This document shows, in pieces, positions 1-8,397 of a stretch of DNA of 42,406 bases. Each line of letters starts with the position of its first letter. Position 1 is the first letter of the stretch. Source of the DNA: Ferrimonas senticii DSM 18821 (GTDB taxonomy: Bacteria > Pseudomonadota > Gammaproteobacteria > Enterobacterales > Shewanellaceae); NCBI RefSeq assembly GCF_000422665.1, contig NZ_KE383900.1, positions 1 through 42,406 on the forward strand. The letters are read 5' to 3'. Under the pieces are notes generated by a model. It saw only the letters and a program-made list of their open reading frames with translations, did not search any database and was not told where the DNA came from. The position numbers were made by a program, and so were the translations under genes.

Positions 1-2
1 TT

Positions 3-19
3 CATGGTGGACGCTCCTT
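3..19 (-). promoter_or_regulatory. Ribosome binding site and start codon of a gene leaving the window
   Basis: On the minus strand AAGGAG (14-19) is followed by 8 nt and an ATG at 5-3, so a gene probably begins here and runs off the left edge. Only the start codon and two further bases are visible, so nothing can be said about the product. It would be the next gene downstream of the hypothetical gene at 88-1095, separated from it only by the inverted repeat at 5-90. Confidence 0.4.
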
Positions 20-90
20 CAGCGAATTAAGCAACTCAACTGCTTAATTCTGGCGCATTACGACGCCGTTTCACGGAGGGGCGTCCATCA
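5..90. repeat. Nested inverted repeat (multi-stem structure)
   Basis: The outer arms 5-20 and 75-90 are imperfect reverse complements (core GGACGC/GCGTCC). Inside is a perfect 10-bp stem, GAATTAAGCA (24-33) pairing with TGCTTAATTC (41-50) across a 7-nt loop. A further small GGCG/CGCC hairpin lies at about 52-68. The outer right arm overlaps the stop codon of the minus-strand gene at 88-1095. The structure resembles a branched RNA or cruciform. It lacks the RYYYAAC...GTTRRRY ends of an integron attC site and has no run of U. Confidence 0.6.
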
Positions 91-1095
91 CATCATTACA
101 GTTTTTGAGTAAGTTAGTATATCGTGCGATTGTTTTTCATCGTTCGATTGACCAAAAAACTCTTTCAACTTTTGATCAAATTTATCAAATGACTCAAATG
201 TATTTCGTTCAAGTTTTATTGCTTCTGGGTTTAATGGTATTGGTGCGACAATTTTAGGAAGTAACTTTCCTTCGTTCAAAGTTACGCTTTCAACACGAAT
301 CCATAAACGGCCACCAGCCATTGACATTGGACAAGCATGTGTAACTAAGTCGCGATATGAGCCTAATACATTTAACCAACCGTTTTTATCACAAGCATTT
401 TTAAAGTTAGCTCTGAATAATGTAGGCTGACTCTTATCTTTGAAATATTTTTTGAATATTCGAGATGTCATATTCATGTGCTGTACATCCAACTTTTCAT
501 CATCTGTTAATATGAAATGAAAAATAAACTCGGATAAGTAATCCCTTAAAGTACATGCGTCAAATAAAAAGTACTGAAAAGAGTTATAGATCTCTTTTGA
601 GAATCCATCTTCAAATTTTCTTCCTATTTCAATTTTTTCTCGTACACACCGTCCCATAAGCTGCTTTCTGTATCTATGGGACAGTACTTTAAATGACCCA
701 TTTAAAGCACCAATTTGATGAGATATCCGTTTAGCTATATCCCACAAGAACGCATCCTTTATTTTGTGACCTTGATTTGACACATGTGACCAGTGCCAAA
801 TAGCTTCAGTGTGTGACCATGCTTTTGATTTATAAGCTGTATGAGCTCTCCATTCAGATGGAGCACTACCATCGAAATGAGATACATCAGTATAAAACTC
901 TGTACCAACTAGTTCGCTTAATCCTACGTGAGCTAATCCTTCATATAACTTTTGATATGTTGGAATCGTTATCACTGCCGATTTACCATCAATAGTGCTA
1001 GGGTAAATCTTAACTTGATTAGATGAAGGTAAATTAATTGCATGAATACCACCGAGAAAATGGACATCCCTCCCTGATATTGGCCAATTATTCAA
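88..1095 (-). CDS. Hypothetical protein, AT-rich gene
   Basis: A 335-residue protein that I do not recognise. The start is a TTG at 1095, chosen because a good GGAGA ribosome binding site lies 6-7 nt upstream and there is no better ATG. It has no signal peptide or clear membrane segment. The middle (about residues 140-260) is rich in aromatic and charged residues and probably helical. The gene is clearly more AT-rich than the neighbouring DUF2076 and MBL genes, which suggests recent acquisition. A nested inverted repeat overlaps its stop codon. It could belong to an accessory or defence cargo, but nothing in the sequence proves that. Confidence 0.75.
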   Translation of the reverse strand: MNNWPISGRDVHFLGGIHAINLPSSNQVKIYPSTIDGKSAVITIPTYQKLYEGLAHVGLSELVGTEFYTDVSHFDGSAPSEWRAHTAYKSKAWSHTEAIWHWSHVSNQGHKIKDAFLWDIAKRISHQIGALNGSFKVLSHRYRKQLMGRCVREKIEIGRKFEDGFSKEIYNSFQYFLFDACTLRDYLSEFIFHFILTDDEKLDVQHMNMTSRIFKKYFKDKSQPTLFRANFKNACDKNGWLNVLGSYRDLVTHACPMSMAGGRLWIRVESVTLNEGKLLPKIVAPIPLNPEAIKLERNTFESFDKFDQKLKEFFGQSNDEKQSHDILTYSKTVMM

Positions 1096-1361
1096 TTTTA
1101 TTCTCCATAGTTTGACAAAGTAGCTAACAGCTTATAGGAGAAATCATGCCTCCTATCCTCGTTCTGCAAGCATTCTATCGCGCCATATTGAAAGTTGTCA
1201 CCGTGACACTTTAGCAAATTAGATCAATATCTTACTGGCAGTATTTGAGATTGCTCGTTACGATTTAAATTCGGCGGAACAACTAAATCCTCCAATGACA
1301 ACACAAAAAAAGGGAGCCAATCGGCTCCCTGTTCGCTATCACGGTAATTACCGCAATTGAA
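1096..1361. other. Intergenic region with SD-sequestering hairpin and mini-ORF
   Basis: Between the AT-rich hypothetical gene and the DUF2076 gene. It holds the inverted repeat ATAGGAG (1134-1140) / CTCCTAT (1150-1156). The left arm is also a perfect Shine-Dalgarno sequence for an ATG at 1146, which opens a 22-codon plus-strand frame ending with TAG at 1212-1214. It also holds a small GTCACCGTGAC palindrome near 1198 and the DUF2076 terminator. Confidence 0.4.
1305..1329 (-). terminator. Rho-independent terminator after the DUF2076 gene
   Basis: A 7-bp stem GGGAGCC/GGCTCCC (1312-1318, 1323-1329) with a 4-nt loop. On the minus strand it is followed by seven U residues (A-run 1305-1311). It lies about 30 nt beyond the stop codon of the gene at 1362. 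Confidence 0.85.
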
Positions 1362-2021
1362 TTAGATATCTTCGTCGCCGCCGAAGTCGTCAAAGCCGCC
1401 GTCGTCAAAGCCACCGAAGTCTTCGCCACCGCCGAAACCAGCGTCAGCAAAGCTGTCGGTGCCGGCATCGGTGTACTCAGAAGCGAAACCGGAATCGCCG
1501 CCCAAGAAGCTGGAACCGGCTTCTTCAGTGGCTGCAGTTTCAACCGCTTCTGGCGCCGCTTCGGCTACTTCTGGTGCCGCTTCAGCCGCAGCGTCAGTCG
1601 CCGCGCTCATATCGGCAGCGTCGTCACCGAACAGCGCGTCGCTGATCAGGTTACCAACAACCATACCGGCGGCGATGCTAGCGGCAGTTTGCATAAAGCT
1701 GCCGAACGCGCTTGGCTGGTGTACTGGCTGTGGTGGCATTGGTGGTGGGGTTTTACCGCCCATCATACGGCTCAGGGTGCCACGCTCTGACTCTTGCTTG
1801 AAGTGGGCCACTTGCTGCTCAAGGAAGTCGTTTTTGGACTTCATCTCTTTCAGTGCCATCTCTTGCACCAGCACCGCTTGGGTCAGCTTGTACACGATGT
1901 CTTCTTGAGAACCGATCTGTTGGTTGATCAGCGCTTCCGCTTCGGCGTCTTTTGCTTGAGTTGGTGCCGCTTTCAGTTTATCCGCAACGTTTTGGATCAA
2001 CTGTTGTTCTTGTGGGGTCAT
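1362..2021 (-). CDS. DUF2076 family protein
   Basis: A 219-residue protein. Its N-terminus (MTPQEQQLIQNVADKLK...) and the following helical region match what I know of the DUF2076 family, whose role is not established. Residues about 1-90 are predicted helical. A proline stretch follows (about 91-102), then an alanine/glycine-rich hydrophobic segment (about 104-130). The last 90 residues are low-complexity: first Ala/Glu-rich, then Gly/Asp/Phe-rich and very acidic, ending GGDEDI. The start ATG has a weak AGGA upstream. The gene stands alone between a plausible promoter (2086-2114) and a strong terminator, so it is monocistronic. The hydrophobic segment might associate with the membrane, but this is uncertain. 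Confidence 0.85.
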   Translation of the reverse strand: MTPQEQQLIQNVADKLKAAPTQAKDAEAEALINQQIGSQEDIVYKLTQAVLVQEMALKEMKSKNDFLEQQVAHFKQESERGTLSRMMGGKTPPPMPPQPVHQPSAFGSFMQTAASIAAGMVVGNLISDALFGDDAADMSAATDAAAEAAPEVAEAAPEAVETAATEEAGSSFLGGDSGFASEYTDAGTDSFADAGFGGGEDFGGFDDGGFDDFGGDEDI

Positions 2022-2085
2022 GGTTCAATCCTACGACTTAAATGGATTAGTTTTAGCGCATCCTAGCCTAACCCAAGCGCGCTGC

Positions 2086-2114
2086 TAACTACTTAATATT
2101 ACTTTTTTAATCAA
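2086..2114 (-). promoter_or_regulatory. Candidate sigma-70 promoter for the DUF2076 gene
   Basis: On the minus strand TTGATT (2114-2109) and TAGTTA (2091-2086) are separated by 17 bp. This places a start of transcription roughly 55 nt before the ATG at 2021. Confidence 0.4.
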
Positions 2115-2167
2115 CAGCTTAAATAAAGATCAATTCGTAACCAGTTGTAACTGAACCACCATCACAA

Positions 2168-2308
2168 GTGAGCATTCACATACGCCAGACAGCGCTGCTG
2201 GCACTGCTGCCATTGATGTTGATCTGCCCCAGCCGAGCTCAGGTTACCCCCGCAGTGATCGCTCTGCGGGAGCATCTGCGCCAGCGTTGCCAGCAATATC
2301 CCGTTTAG
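2168..2308 (+). CDS. Possible small exported peptide (46 aa)
   Basis: A GTG-started frame of 46 codons. The N-terminus has a basic residue, a leucine-rich hydrophobic core (ALLALLPLMLIC) and then SRAQ, as in a short signal peptide. It is followed by about 24 mostly polar residues. It ends with TAG at 2306-2308, overlapping by 4 bp the convergent stop codon of the MBL-fold gene. No clear ribosome binding site precedes it, so it may be chance or the remnant of a larger gene. The rest of the 2022-2304 intergenic region holds only the DUF2076 promoter. Confidence 0.25.
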   Translation: MSIHIRQTALLALLPLMLICPSRAQVTPAVIALREHLRQRCQQYPV

Positions 2309-3243
2309 GCGATGTAAAAATCACCCAGCACCTTGCTGCGACGAAGATCCTGATACTGCAGCGCGTCGTGGCTGCACAGCACCTGCAGTGTCGGTTCGGT
2401 CGCCATCAGATGATTCAGCCACACGAATTGCGCTTGCAGCTGCTTTTCATCCTCTTTAATCCATGAGGCGTTTTTCATCTTTTGCTTAACGATGTTTTCC
2501 ATCGACCAGCCAATATCAACGCTATGGATAAACTCTTGGCCCGATTCCAGCTTGATGTAGAACATCAACGAATCCGCTGAATGGCCAGGAGATTTGATCG
2601 CCACCAACCCCGGGGCAATCGGGTAGTACTGGTTAAAATCCACCACGATAAATTGGTCAACGATTTGCTGGCTAATTTTCAGGGTTGGCTTATGCGGCTT
2701 GGCCACCATCTGCTGTGCAGTTAGCTGGTTTAGCCACACTTTCGGCGCCAGTTGTGGCAGCTCTGCTGAACGCACCACCCCACCGACGTGATCGCCGTGA
2801 TAGTGGCTGAACGCAATCAGTTTGGCCTGTGACAACGCCTGTTGCAGCACTTGATAACGCTCTGGGTAGAAGTTACCCCCTTTACCAAAGGTCAGATGGG
2901 TTGCTTCGTCCATGCCACTGTCGAGCATGATGGTGCCATCGGCGTATTGCAGCTGGTAAGCGGTGCGCTCTAATTTAATTTTGCGGTTGGCCTCAGCCCC
3001 TTTCACCACAATGTTGGCTGGGCGTTCGGTATCGGCAATGCTCAGCACATTTAGGCCAACTGGTAGGGCACCAGTCACGCTGGTGGCTAACTGACGAATG
3101 CGAGCCAAATCCGGGTTAAACAGCGGCATCTTCACCGCACTTTGTTCAGTCAAACTGGATGCCAGAGCTGGGCGACTAGCAACGCCTAGGCCTAAGCCAA
3201 CGAATAGGGCGTTTTTGATAAAGGTTCTTCTGTTGTTGTTCAT
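2305..3243 (-). CDS. Tat-exported metallo-beta-lactamase-fold hydrolase
   Basis: A 312-residue protein. The N-terminus has a twin-arginine motif (NRRTFIK, residues 4-10), a hydrophobic stretch and an ALAS cleavage region near residue 29, so it is probably a folded periplasmic enzyme. The zinc signature HxHxDH is seen as SHYHGDH (His147, His149, Asp151, His152), followed by GHSADS (about 216-221) and HSVDIGW, which supply further metal ligands. Within the family this suits a general MBL-fold hydrolase (lactonase-like or N-acyl homoserine lactonase-like); the substrate cannot be read from sequence. It is transcribed alone and converges on a possible small frame at 2168-2308. Confidence 0.85.
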   Translation of the reverse strand: MNNNRRTFIKNALFVGLGLGVASRPALASSLTEQSAVKMPLFNPDLARIRQLATSVTGALPVGLNVLSIADTERPANIVVKGAEANRKIKLERTAYQLQYADGTIMLDSGMDEATHLTFGKGGNFYPERYQVLQQALSQAKLIAFSHYHGDHVGGVVRSAELPQLAPKVWLNQLTAQQMVAKPHKPTLKISQQIVDQFIVVDFNQYYPIAPGLVAIKSPGHSADSLMFYIKLESGQEFIHSVDIGWSMENIVKQKMKNASWIKEDEKQLQAQFVWLNHLMATEPTLQVLCSHDALQYQDLRRSKVLGDFYIA

Positions 3244-3442
3244 GGCGTTGCTACTCCGTTAAAGCTGATGACATATGTGAGCGACTGAAGCTCATCGAAT
3301 GCCGCCATAATAAGTAAGCGCGGTTATCACCACGGTGACCACAACATGAAACTTTGTTCATTTGCAGTTAGCGGCTCGGCCTCCCGCAACAACTTAGCCC
3401 GCTCAATCGCCGCTGCAACCGGCTTAGCCAAATCCCCTGTAG

Positions 3443-3473
3443 CAAAAGGGCTAACCAACGAATTGGTTAGCCC
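3443..3473 (-). terminator. Rho-independent terminator after prpE
   Basis: A perfect 11-bp stem GGGCTAACCAA/TTGGTTAGCCC (3448-3458, 3463-3473) with a 4-nt loop. On the minus strand TTTTGCT follows. It lies 20 nt beyond the prpE stop. The rest of 3244-3492 holds only a short TCACCACGGTGA dyad near 3330. Confidence 0.85.
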
Positions 3474-3492
3474 TACCCACGCGCTCACGCGC

Positions 3493-5430
3493 TTAAGCCA
3501 CCGATTGCGTTCCATACCCCAGCCGCGCCAACGCTTGTTGGATCAATTCCAGCGCCGCTGGATCTTCAATGGTGGCAGGCACTTTCACTGGTTTGTTGTC
3601 GGCCATCTGGCGCATGGTGCCGCGCAGGATCTTGCCCGAGCGGGTCTTGGGCAGCTTCTCCACCACGGTGACCAACTTAAACGCCGCCACCGGCCCTACT
3701 TGCTCGCGCACCAGTCCAATCAGATCGGCATCCAATTGCTGATCGGCAATCGCGCCGGCTTTCAGTACCACCAACCCCAGCGGCAACTGCCCTTTAAGTT
3801 TGTCGGCCACCCCAATCACCGCCACTTCGGCGACGCTCGGGTGCTGGGCTAGTACTTCCTCAAACCGGCCGGTCGACAGTCGGTGACCGGCAACATTGAT
3901 GATGTCGTCAAGGCGGCTCATCACGTACAGATAGCCGTCGTCATCGAGATAACCGGCGTCACCGGTAAGGTAGTAGCCGGGATAGCGGCTTAAATAGCTG
4001 TCGATGTAGCGTTGGTCGTTGCCCCACAGGGTTGGCAAAGTGCCCGGTGGCAGCGGCAACTTAATCGCAATCGCACCGCTTTGATTGGCAGCCACTTGTT
4101 CACCGACTTCATCGAGAACTTCAACCTGATAACCAGGAATGGCGGTGGCGGGCGAACCGGCTTTAATCGGCAGCGGCGTCAGCCCCTGCAAGTTGGCGCA
4201 GATCGCCCAGCCGGTTTCGGTCTGCCACCAGTGATCGATCACCGGCTTGCCGAACACTTGGCTGGTCCATTCTAAGGTGTCGGGATCGCAGCGCTCACCG
4301 GCAAGGTAGATCGCTTGTAAGCAGTCGGTGTTGTAGCGGCGGCACTGAGCCCCGGCCGGATCATCGCGCTTAATCGCCCGCATCGCCGTCGGCGCGGTAA
4401 AGAAACTGCGCACTTGGTACTGTTCAATCACCCGCGCAAACGCGCCAGAGTCCGGGGTGCCGACCGGCTTACCCTCATATAACACGGTGCTGGCGCCCAC
4501 CAACAGCGGCCCATAGACAATGTAGGAGTGGCCAACCACCCAACCGACATCGGAGGCCGCCCAAAAGGTGTCACCGGCTTTGATGTCGTACACCGCCTGC
4601 ATCGACCACGCCAGCGCTACCGCATGGCCGCCGTTATCGCGCACCACCCCTTTGGGCGTGCCGGTGGTGCCGGAGGTGTAGAGGATATAGAGCGGATCGG
4701 TCGCCTTAACAGGAATCCAATCCGCCAGCGGCGCGGCGCTGACGCTCTGTTGCCAATCAAGATCGCGGTCTGGGGTTAACTCGGCGCTCAGCTGTGGCCG
4801 CTGCAGGATCAGACAATGCTCAACCTGATGCTGACTTTGTGCCAACGCCGCATCCAATAGTGGCTTGTAGGCCACGGTGCCGGAGGGCTCGATGCCACAG
4901 GAAGCGCTGAGCACTAACTTCGGTTTGGCGTCGTCAATTCGAGTCGCCAGCTCCGCCGCCGCAAAGCCACCAAACACCACCGAATGAACCGCGCCGATCC
5001 GGGCACAAGCCAGCATCGCCACCACGGTTTCCACCACCATCGGCATGTAGATCACCACGGTGTCGCCTTTGTTCGCCCCCAGTTGCTGCAAACAGCCCGC
5101 CAGTTGCGCCACCTGTTGTTGTAACTCGGCGTAACTGACGCTCTGCTGCTGACCAGTTACCGGACTGTCGTAATGGATGGCGATACGCTCGCCATGGCCG
5201 GCCTCTACATGACGGTCGACAGCGTTGTAACAGGTGTTGAGCACGCCATCGCTAAACCAGCGGTACAGCGGCGCGTTACTGTCATCAAGGATGGTGCTGG
5301 GGACGTTAACCCAATCGATCAATTCGGCGTGCTGTCCCCAGTATTGCTGTGGATGCTGTGTTGCCTGCTGTTGCAGTTGCCAAAGCTGCTGTTGATTGGC
5401 CTCGACGGTATTGGTTGGGCTGCTCATCAC
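3493..5430 (-). CDS. prpE: Propionyl-CoA synthetase (AMP-forming)
   Basis: A 645-residue acyl-CoA synthetase of the ANL superfamily. It converts propionate (or a related short acid), ATP and CoA to the acyl-CoA via an acyl-adenylate. The phosphate-binding loop TSGTTGTPKG lies near residue 253. SASCGIEPSGTVAYKPLLD and DHWWQTETGW are the PrpE/ACSS3-type versions of the acetyl-CoA synthetase motifs. The C-terminal lid contains SRLDDIINVAGHRLSTG and the catalytic lysine motif KTRSGKILRG. Plain Acs is the alternative, but those motifs favour PrpE. The usual prpBCD methylcitrate genes are not beside it. Here it has its own terminator and may serve propionyl-CoA/branched-chain metabolism together with the liu operon downstream. 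Confidence 0.85.
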   Translation of the reverse strand: MMSSPTNTVEANQQQLWQLQQQATQHPQQYWGQHAELIDWVNVPSTILDDSNAPLYRWFSDGVLNTCYNAVDRHVEAGHGERIAIHYDSPVTGQQQSVSYAELQQQVAQLAGCLQQLGANKGDTVVIYMPMVVETVVAMLACARIGAVHSVVFGGFAAAELATRIDDAKPKLVLSASCGIEPSGTVAYKPLLDAALAQSQHQVEHCLILQRPQLSAELTPDRDLDWQQSVSAAPLADWIPVKATDPLYILYTSGTTGTPKGVVRDNGGHAVALAWSMQAVYDIKAGDTFWAASDVGWVVGHSYIVYGPLLVGASTVLYEGKPVGTPDSGAFARVIEQYQVRSFFTAPTAMRAIKRDDPAGAQCRRYNTDCLQAIYLAGERCDPDTLEWTSQVFGKPVIDHWWQTETGWAICANLQGLTPLPIKAGSPATAIPGYQVEVLDEVGEQVAANQSGAIAIKLPLPPGTLPTLWGNDQRYIDSYLSRYPGYYLTGDAGYLDDDGYLYVMSRLDDIINVAGHRLSTGRFEEVLAQHPSVAEVAVIGVADKLKGQLPLGLVVLKAGAIADQQLDADLIGLVREQVGPVAAFKLVTVVEKLPKTRSGKILRGTMRQMADNKPVKVPATIEDPAALELIQQALARLGYGTQSVA

Positions 5431-5560
5431 GATAGGGTCCTTACTTCGATTGATAGCGCCAGTTGTAGCAACTGCACCCGCCAGCGCCCATTAGACCAAT
5501 GATTGAAACGCACTCGCCTTATTCGTGCCCGCTTTCACGGCACGCCAACAATCACAATAA

Positions 5561-5577
5561 GTTATTAAATAAATAAC
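5561..5577. promoter_or_regulatory. AT-rich palindrome between prpE and the VOC gene
   Basis: GTTATT (5561-5566) and AATAAC (5572-5577) are perfect inverted arms around 5 nt. They lie in the 237-bp divergent intergenic region, about 90 bp before the VOC gene. It could be a regulator binding site for either gene; the regulator is unknown. Confidence 0.3.
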
Positions 5578-5667
5578 AAATGATAATTTCTGTTAATGCT
5601 CGTGCCGCCATAGACTGTGCTCATCGAAACAATCCTGTTTCCCAATGGTTAAGAGTTGGAGCGCATT

Positions 5668-6153
5668 ATGAAAATGAGTCACGTAGGCATCATGGTCAAC
5701 GATATGGACCAAGCGATTGAGTTTTACACCAAAGTGCTAGGCATGCGCGTGGTGATGGGCAACACCAAAGTGGTTGAAGAGTCCGAAACCGCCATTGGTC
5801 GCATGTGCATTGCCGTATTTGGTGAAGGCTTTAAAGGCTTCAATATCGGCCACTTGGTTACCAGCGATGGCGTCGGCTTTGAACTGTTCGAAATGGTTGA
5901 CCGCGAACAGCGCCATCAGGTGGATTTCAGCCGCATCGGCTTGTTCCACTTCGGCTTAGAAACCGACGATTTTGAAGGGGTCATCGCCCGTACCGAACAG
6001 TACGGCGGCAAGGTACGGATGGACATCCATCGCTACCACCCAGAAGACGACAGCAAGCCAGCGAAAATGGTTTATCTGGAAGACCCGTTTGGCACCTTGT
6101 TTGAGCTGTACTCACACAGCTACGAAGAAACCTACGCCTCTGATTACGAGTAA
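5668..6153 (+). CDS. VOC (glyoxalase/bleomycin-resistance fold) family protein
   Basis: A 161-residue single VOC-fold protein (MKMSHVGIMVNDMDQAIEFY...). Two beta-alpha-beta-beta-beta modules are visible. His and Glu residues in SHVGI, LFHFGL and GTLFELY are in the positions expected for divalent-metal ligands. The family includes lactoylglutathione lyases, methylmalonyl-CoA epimerases and ring-cleavage dioxygenases. The length fits the first two, but the exact reaction is not decided by sequence. I chose ATG 5668, with GGAG 6-7 nt upstream, over an in-frame TTG at 5656. It is divergent from prpE and ends in a strong terminator. Next to a propionyl-CoA synthetase an epimerase-like role is tempting but unproven. 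Confidence 0.8.
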   Translation: MKMSHVGIMVNDMDQAIEFYTKVLGMRVVMGNTKVVEESETAIGRMCIAVFGEGFKGFNIGHLVTSDGVGFELFEMVDREQRHQVDFSRIGLFHFGLETDDFEGVIARTEQYGGKVRMDIHRYHPEDDSKPAKMVYLEDPFGTLFELYSHSYEETYASDYE

Positions 6154-6174
6154 TTCGTCGCATCAAAGCGTCCT

Positions 6175-6212
6175 AAACCTCAGGCTGACAACAATCTCAG
6201 CCTGGGGTTTTT
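6175..6212 (+). terminator. Rho-independent terminator after the VOC gene
   Basis: The stem CCTCAGGCTGA/TCAGCCTGGGG (6178-6188, 6197-6207) contains one G-U pair and an 8-nt loop. Five T residues follow (6208-6212). Confidence 0.85.
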
Positions 6213-6255
6213 CATGTTTGGCACTGGCGGTCAGCACTGCCAAATCACACTTTTC

Positions 6256-6264
6256 TGGTACACT
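6256..6264 (+). promoter_or_regulatory. Candidate extended -10 promoter for the DEAD-box helicase gene
   Basis: TGGTACACT is an extended -10 element (TGnTACACT) 31 nt before the helicase ATG. The -35 region is poor. Confidence 0.35.
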
Positions 6265-6294
6265 CTGCGCCCTTTTGTTTGTCGGTGTTTAACC

Positions 6295-7524
6295 ATGCGT
6301 TTTGACCAGTTTGCCCTTGATGATCGTCTGCTTGCCGCGCTTACGGCGCTGGATTATCAAACTCCTACCCCAGTTCAAGCGGAAGCGATCCCGGCGCTGC
6401 TGGATGGTCGAGATGTGATGGCAGGGGCGCAAACCGGCACCGGCAAAACCGCCGCCTTTCTGCTGCCGATGTTGCAGCGCTTATTAACCACCCCGGCCAA
6501 TAAGCAACCGCGCGCCTTGGTGTTAGCGCCAACCCGCGAACTGGCACAGCAAGTCGCCAGCAACGCCCGCCAACTGGCAGCCAATACCGAGCTGAAGATC
6601 ACCGCCGTTTACGGTGGCACCAACTTGGGGCCGCAGATTGATCTGGTAAAGCCGGGCGTCGATCTGCTGGTGGCAACCCCGGGACGGCTGCTGGATCTGA
6701 TTGGCAAACGAGTGATCAGCCTTAAGCAGGTGGCGATGGTGGTGTTTGATGAAGCCGACCGCATTCTCGATCTCGGCTTTAAAGAGGAGATCCGCCAAGT
6801 GCGCAGCCAGTTGCCAAAGCAGCGGCAAACCGCACTGTTCTCCGCCACCTTCGACGACAGCATGTTTGAATTCAGCAAGCGAGTGCTGACCGAACCACTG
6901 CGCTTGCAGCTGAATGAACGCAACAGCACCGCCGCCAAAATCGAGCAAAAGCTGTATGTGATCGACGCCGAGCGCAAAGCCGAATTTGTTGCTCACCTGA
7001 TTGCCAAGCAGCAGTGGCCACAGTTGATCGCCTTTACCCGCACCAAAATTGGTGCCGATGAGCTCGCCAGCGCCCTCTGCGCCAACGGCATCAACGCCGC
7101 CAGCATCCACGGCGACAAAACCCAAAGCGCCCGCGACAAGGTGTTAGCCGAGTTTAAACAGGGGCAGTTGTGTGCGCTGATCGCCACCGACGTTGCCGCC
7201 CGCGGCATCGATATCCAGGGTCTTGATGTGGTGATTAACTACGACCTGCCCTACATCGCCGAGGATTACGTCCATCGCATCGGTCGCTGCGGCCGCGCTG
7301 GCCGCGAGGGGTTAGCGCTGTCGCTGCTGTGCCCCGGCGAAGAGTATCTGCTGGAAGAGATTGAAGCGGTGATTGGTGATCGCTTAGGTCAGCAGTGGTA
7401 TCCGGGCTTTGAGCCGGATTTAACCAAAGAGCCGCTGGACGATCCCCGCAACAGCCGCGCCGCCCAGAAACGTCGTGCCAAAAAACGCGGCCGTGGCGGT
7501 CGCACCGGTAACCGTCGCGGTTAA
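6295..7524 (+). CDS. DEAD-box ATP-dependent RNA helicase, RhlE-like
   Basis: A 409-residue superfamily 2 RNA helicase that unwinds short RNA duplexes, usually in ribosome assembly, RNA decay or cold adaptation. The motifs appear in order: Q-motif around TPTPVQAEAIP, motif I AQTGTGKT, Ia PTRELAQQV, Ib TPGRLLD, II DEAD, III SAT, IV-V region IAFTRTK and ATDVAARGID, VI HRIGRCGRAGR. The C-terminus is a short basic tail rich in Arg/Gly/Lys (KRRAKKRGRGGRTGNRRG), typical of RNA-binding extensions. ATG 6295 was chosen because homology begins at MRFDQFALDD; the in-frame ATG at 6214 would overlap the upstream terminator region. RhlE-type is the best fit; SrmB or DbpA are less likely. Confidence 0.9.
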   Translation: MRFDQFALDDRLLAALTALDYQTPTPVQAEAIPALLDGRDVMAGAQTGTGKTAAFLLPMLQRLLTTPANKQPRALVLAPTRELAQQVASNARQLAANTELKITAVYGGTNLGPQIDLVKPGVDLLVATPGRLLDLIGKRVISLKQVAMVVFDEADRILDLGFKEEIRQVRSQLPKQRQTALFSATFDDSMFEFSKRVLTEPLRLQLNERNSTAAKIEQKLYVIDAERKAEFVAHLIAKQQWPQLIAFTRTKIGADELASALCANGINAASIHGDKTQSARDKVLAEFKQGQLCALIATDVAARGIDIQGLDVVINYDLPYIAEDYVHRIGRCGRAGREGLALSLLCPGEEYLLEEIEAVIGDRLGQQWYPGFEPDLTKEPLDDPRNSRAAQKRRAKKRGRGGRTGNRRG

Positions 7525-8392
7525 TAGCATTCTGCATAATCATCTGGTCTATCTGACTTTCCCGGTAAACGCTCTTGCTCAAGCCTTCGGCGGTCAAGGG
7601 CGGTGCCCTTTGGATTCCCCTTAGCCTGCAAGGTTGACGAGAGCCACTGTAATAAGCGGCATCGAATGCGCAAACCAATGCAATTTATAGATGACGGTTG
7701 CGCCAACGGGCTTTGGCCGACTCGCGGCGCTGAGCGGTGTGCTGCGGATTGAGGCCGGAGGCCATGGATGGCCGAAGTGCGCTGCTAAGCCATGGATGGC
7801 GCATCAGCGCAGTGCCGAAAGGAGCAGCACAAGGAGCGAAGGGTTGTCGCCGTGTTGGAGGCTTTCGGGTGTGCAGAGGGCAACGCCCTCGCCCGCCGGA
7901 GGCTAACGGCTATGAAATGGGAGATTGAACATCGCGATATTAGCTGCAGCCACCGGCAATCTTGCTCTTACAGGCCACGGCGGACCAATCACTGCTAACG
8001 CTCTTATCTTTACCTCCGGTGGCCTAGGGCTGTGCCCTTTGGAATCCACTGCGCCTCCAAGGTTGACGAAAGCCCCTCGTTCCCACCGCACTGCGCGGCC
8101 GTACCGGCCCGAGGCGGCATCCATGCCTTCACGGGCCTCTCGGGCATCCTGCCCTCGGCTTGCCGCTACGTTTGCGGTTTCACTCGGCGTCAACAAGTCG
8201 GCAAAAGCACTCTGATTTACCCTCATCGAAAACAGAAACGTCAGCAGTTTGCTGTAACAGTTGCGCCAACGGGCTTTGGCTCTGCTCTTACTAACGACTG
8301 CGAACTAATCACTATCAACTCTCTTCTCTTTGCTTCCGGCGGCCTAGGGCTATGAAATGGAAAATTGAATGTCGTCGGTATTAGCTGCCATC
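7525..8392. repeat. Intergenic repeat block A (modules X, Y, W, Z)
   Basis: A gene-free stretch between the helicase and the nucleoside transporter. It begins 12 nt after the helicase stop with TAATCATCTGGTC (7537), the same sequence that opens block B at 11573. The modules in order are: a diverged X (about 7580-7646), Y (7695-7928), linker W (about 7960-8010), X (8011-8202), the first 22 nt of Y (8259-8280), W again (about 8281-8340), and the Y 3' end plus flank Z (8343-8398). X is approximately the reverse complement of Y, so the block alternates orientation. It contains many short perfect hairpins. Open frames across it are repeat-derived and I do not call them genes. Confidence 0.8.
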
Positions 8393-8397
8393 GGCAA

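Noticed and set aside
5-90. Integron attC site or tRNA
   Set aside because: The inverted repeat lacks the RYYYAAC and GTTRRRY end boxes of attC. No T-loop or anticodon arm is seen, although the minus strand has an ACCA near its 3' end.
3327-3515. 62-codon minus-strand frame overlapping the prpE end
   Set aside because: It contains the prpE terminator hairpin and has no ribosome binding site of its own.
7691-8355. Several 60-107 codon frames across repeat block A (and similar ones at 11633-12546)
   Set aside because: They recur with each copy of the repeat modules, lie on both strands and lack ribosome binding sites; the shared peptides follow from shared DNA.
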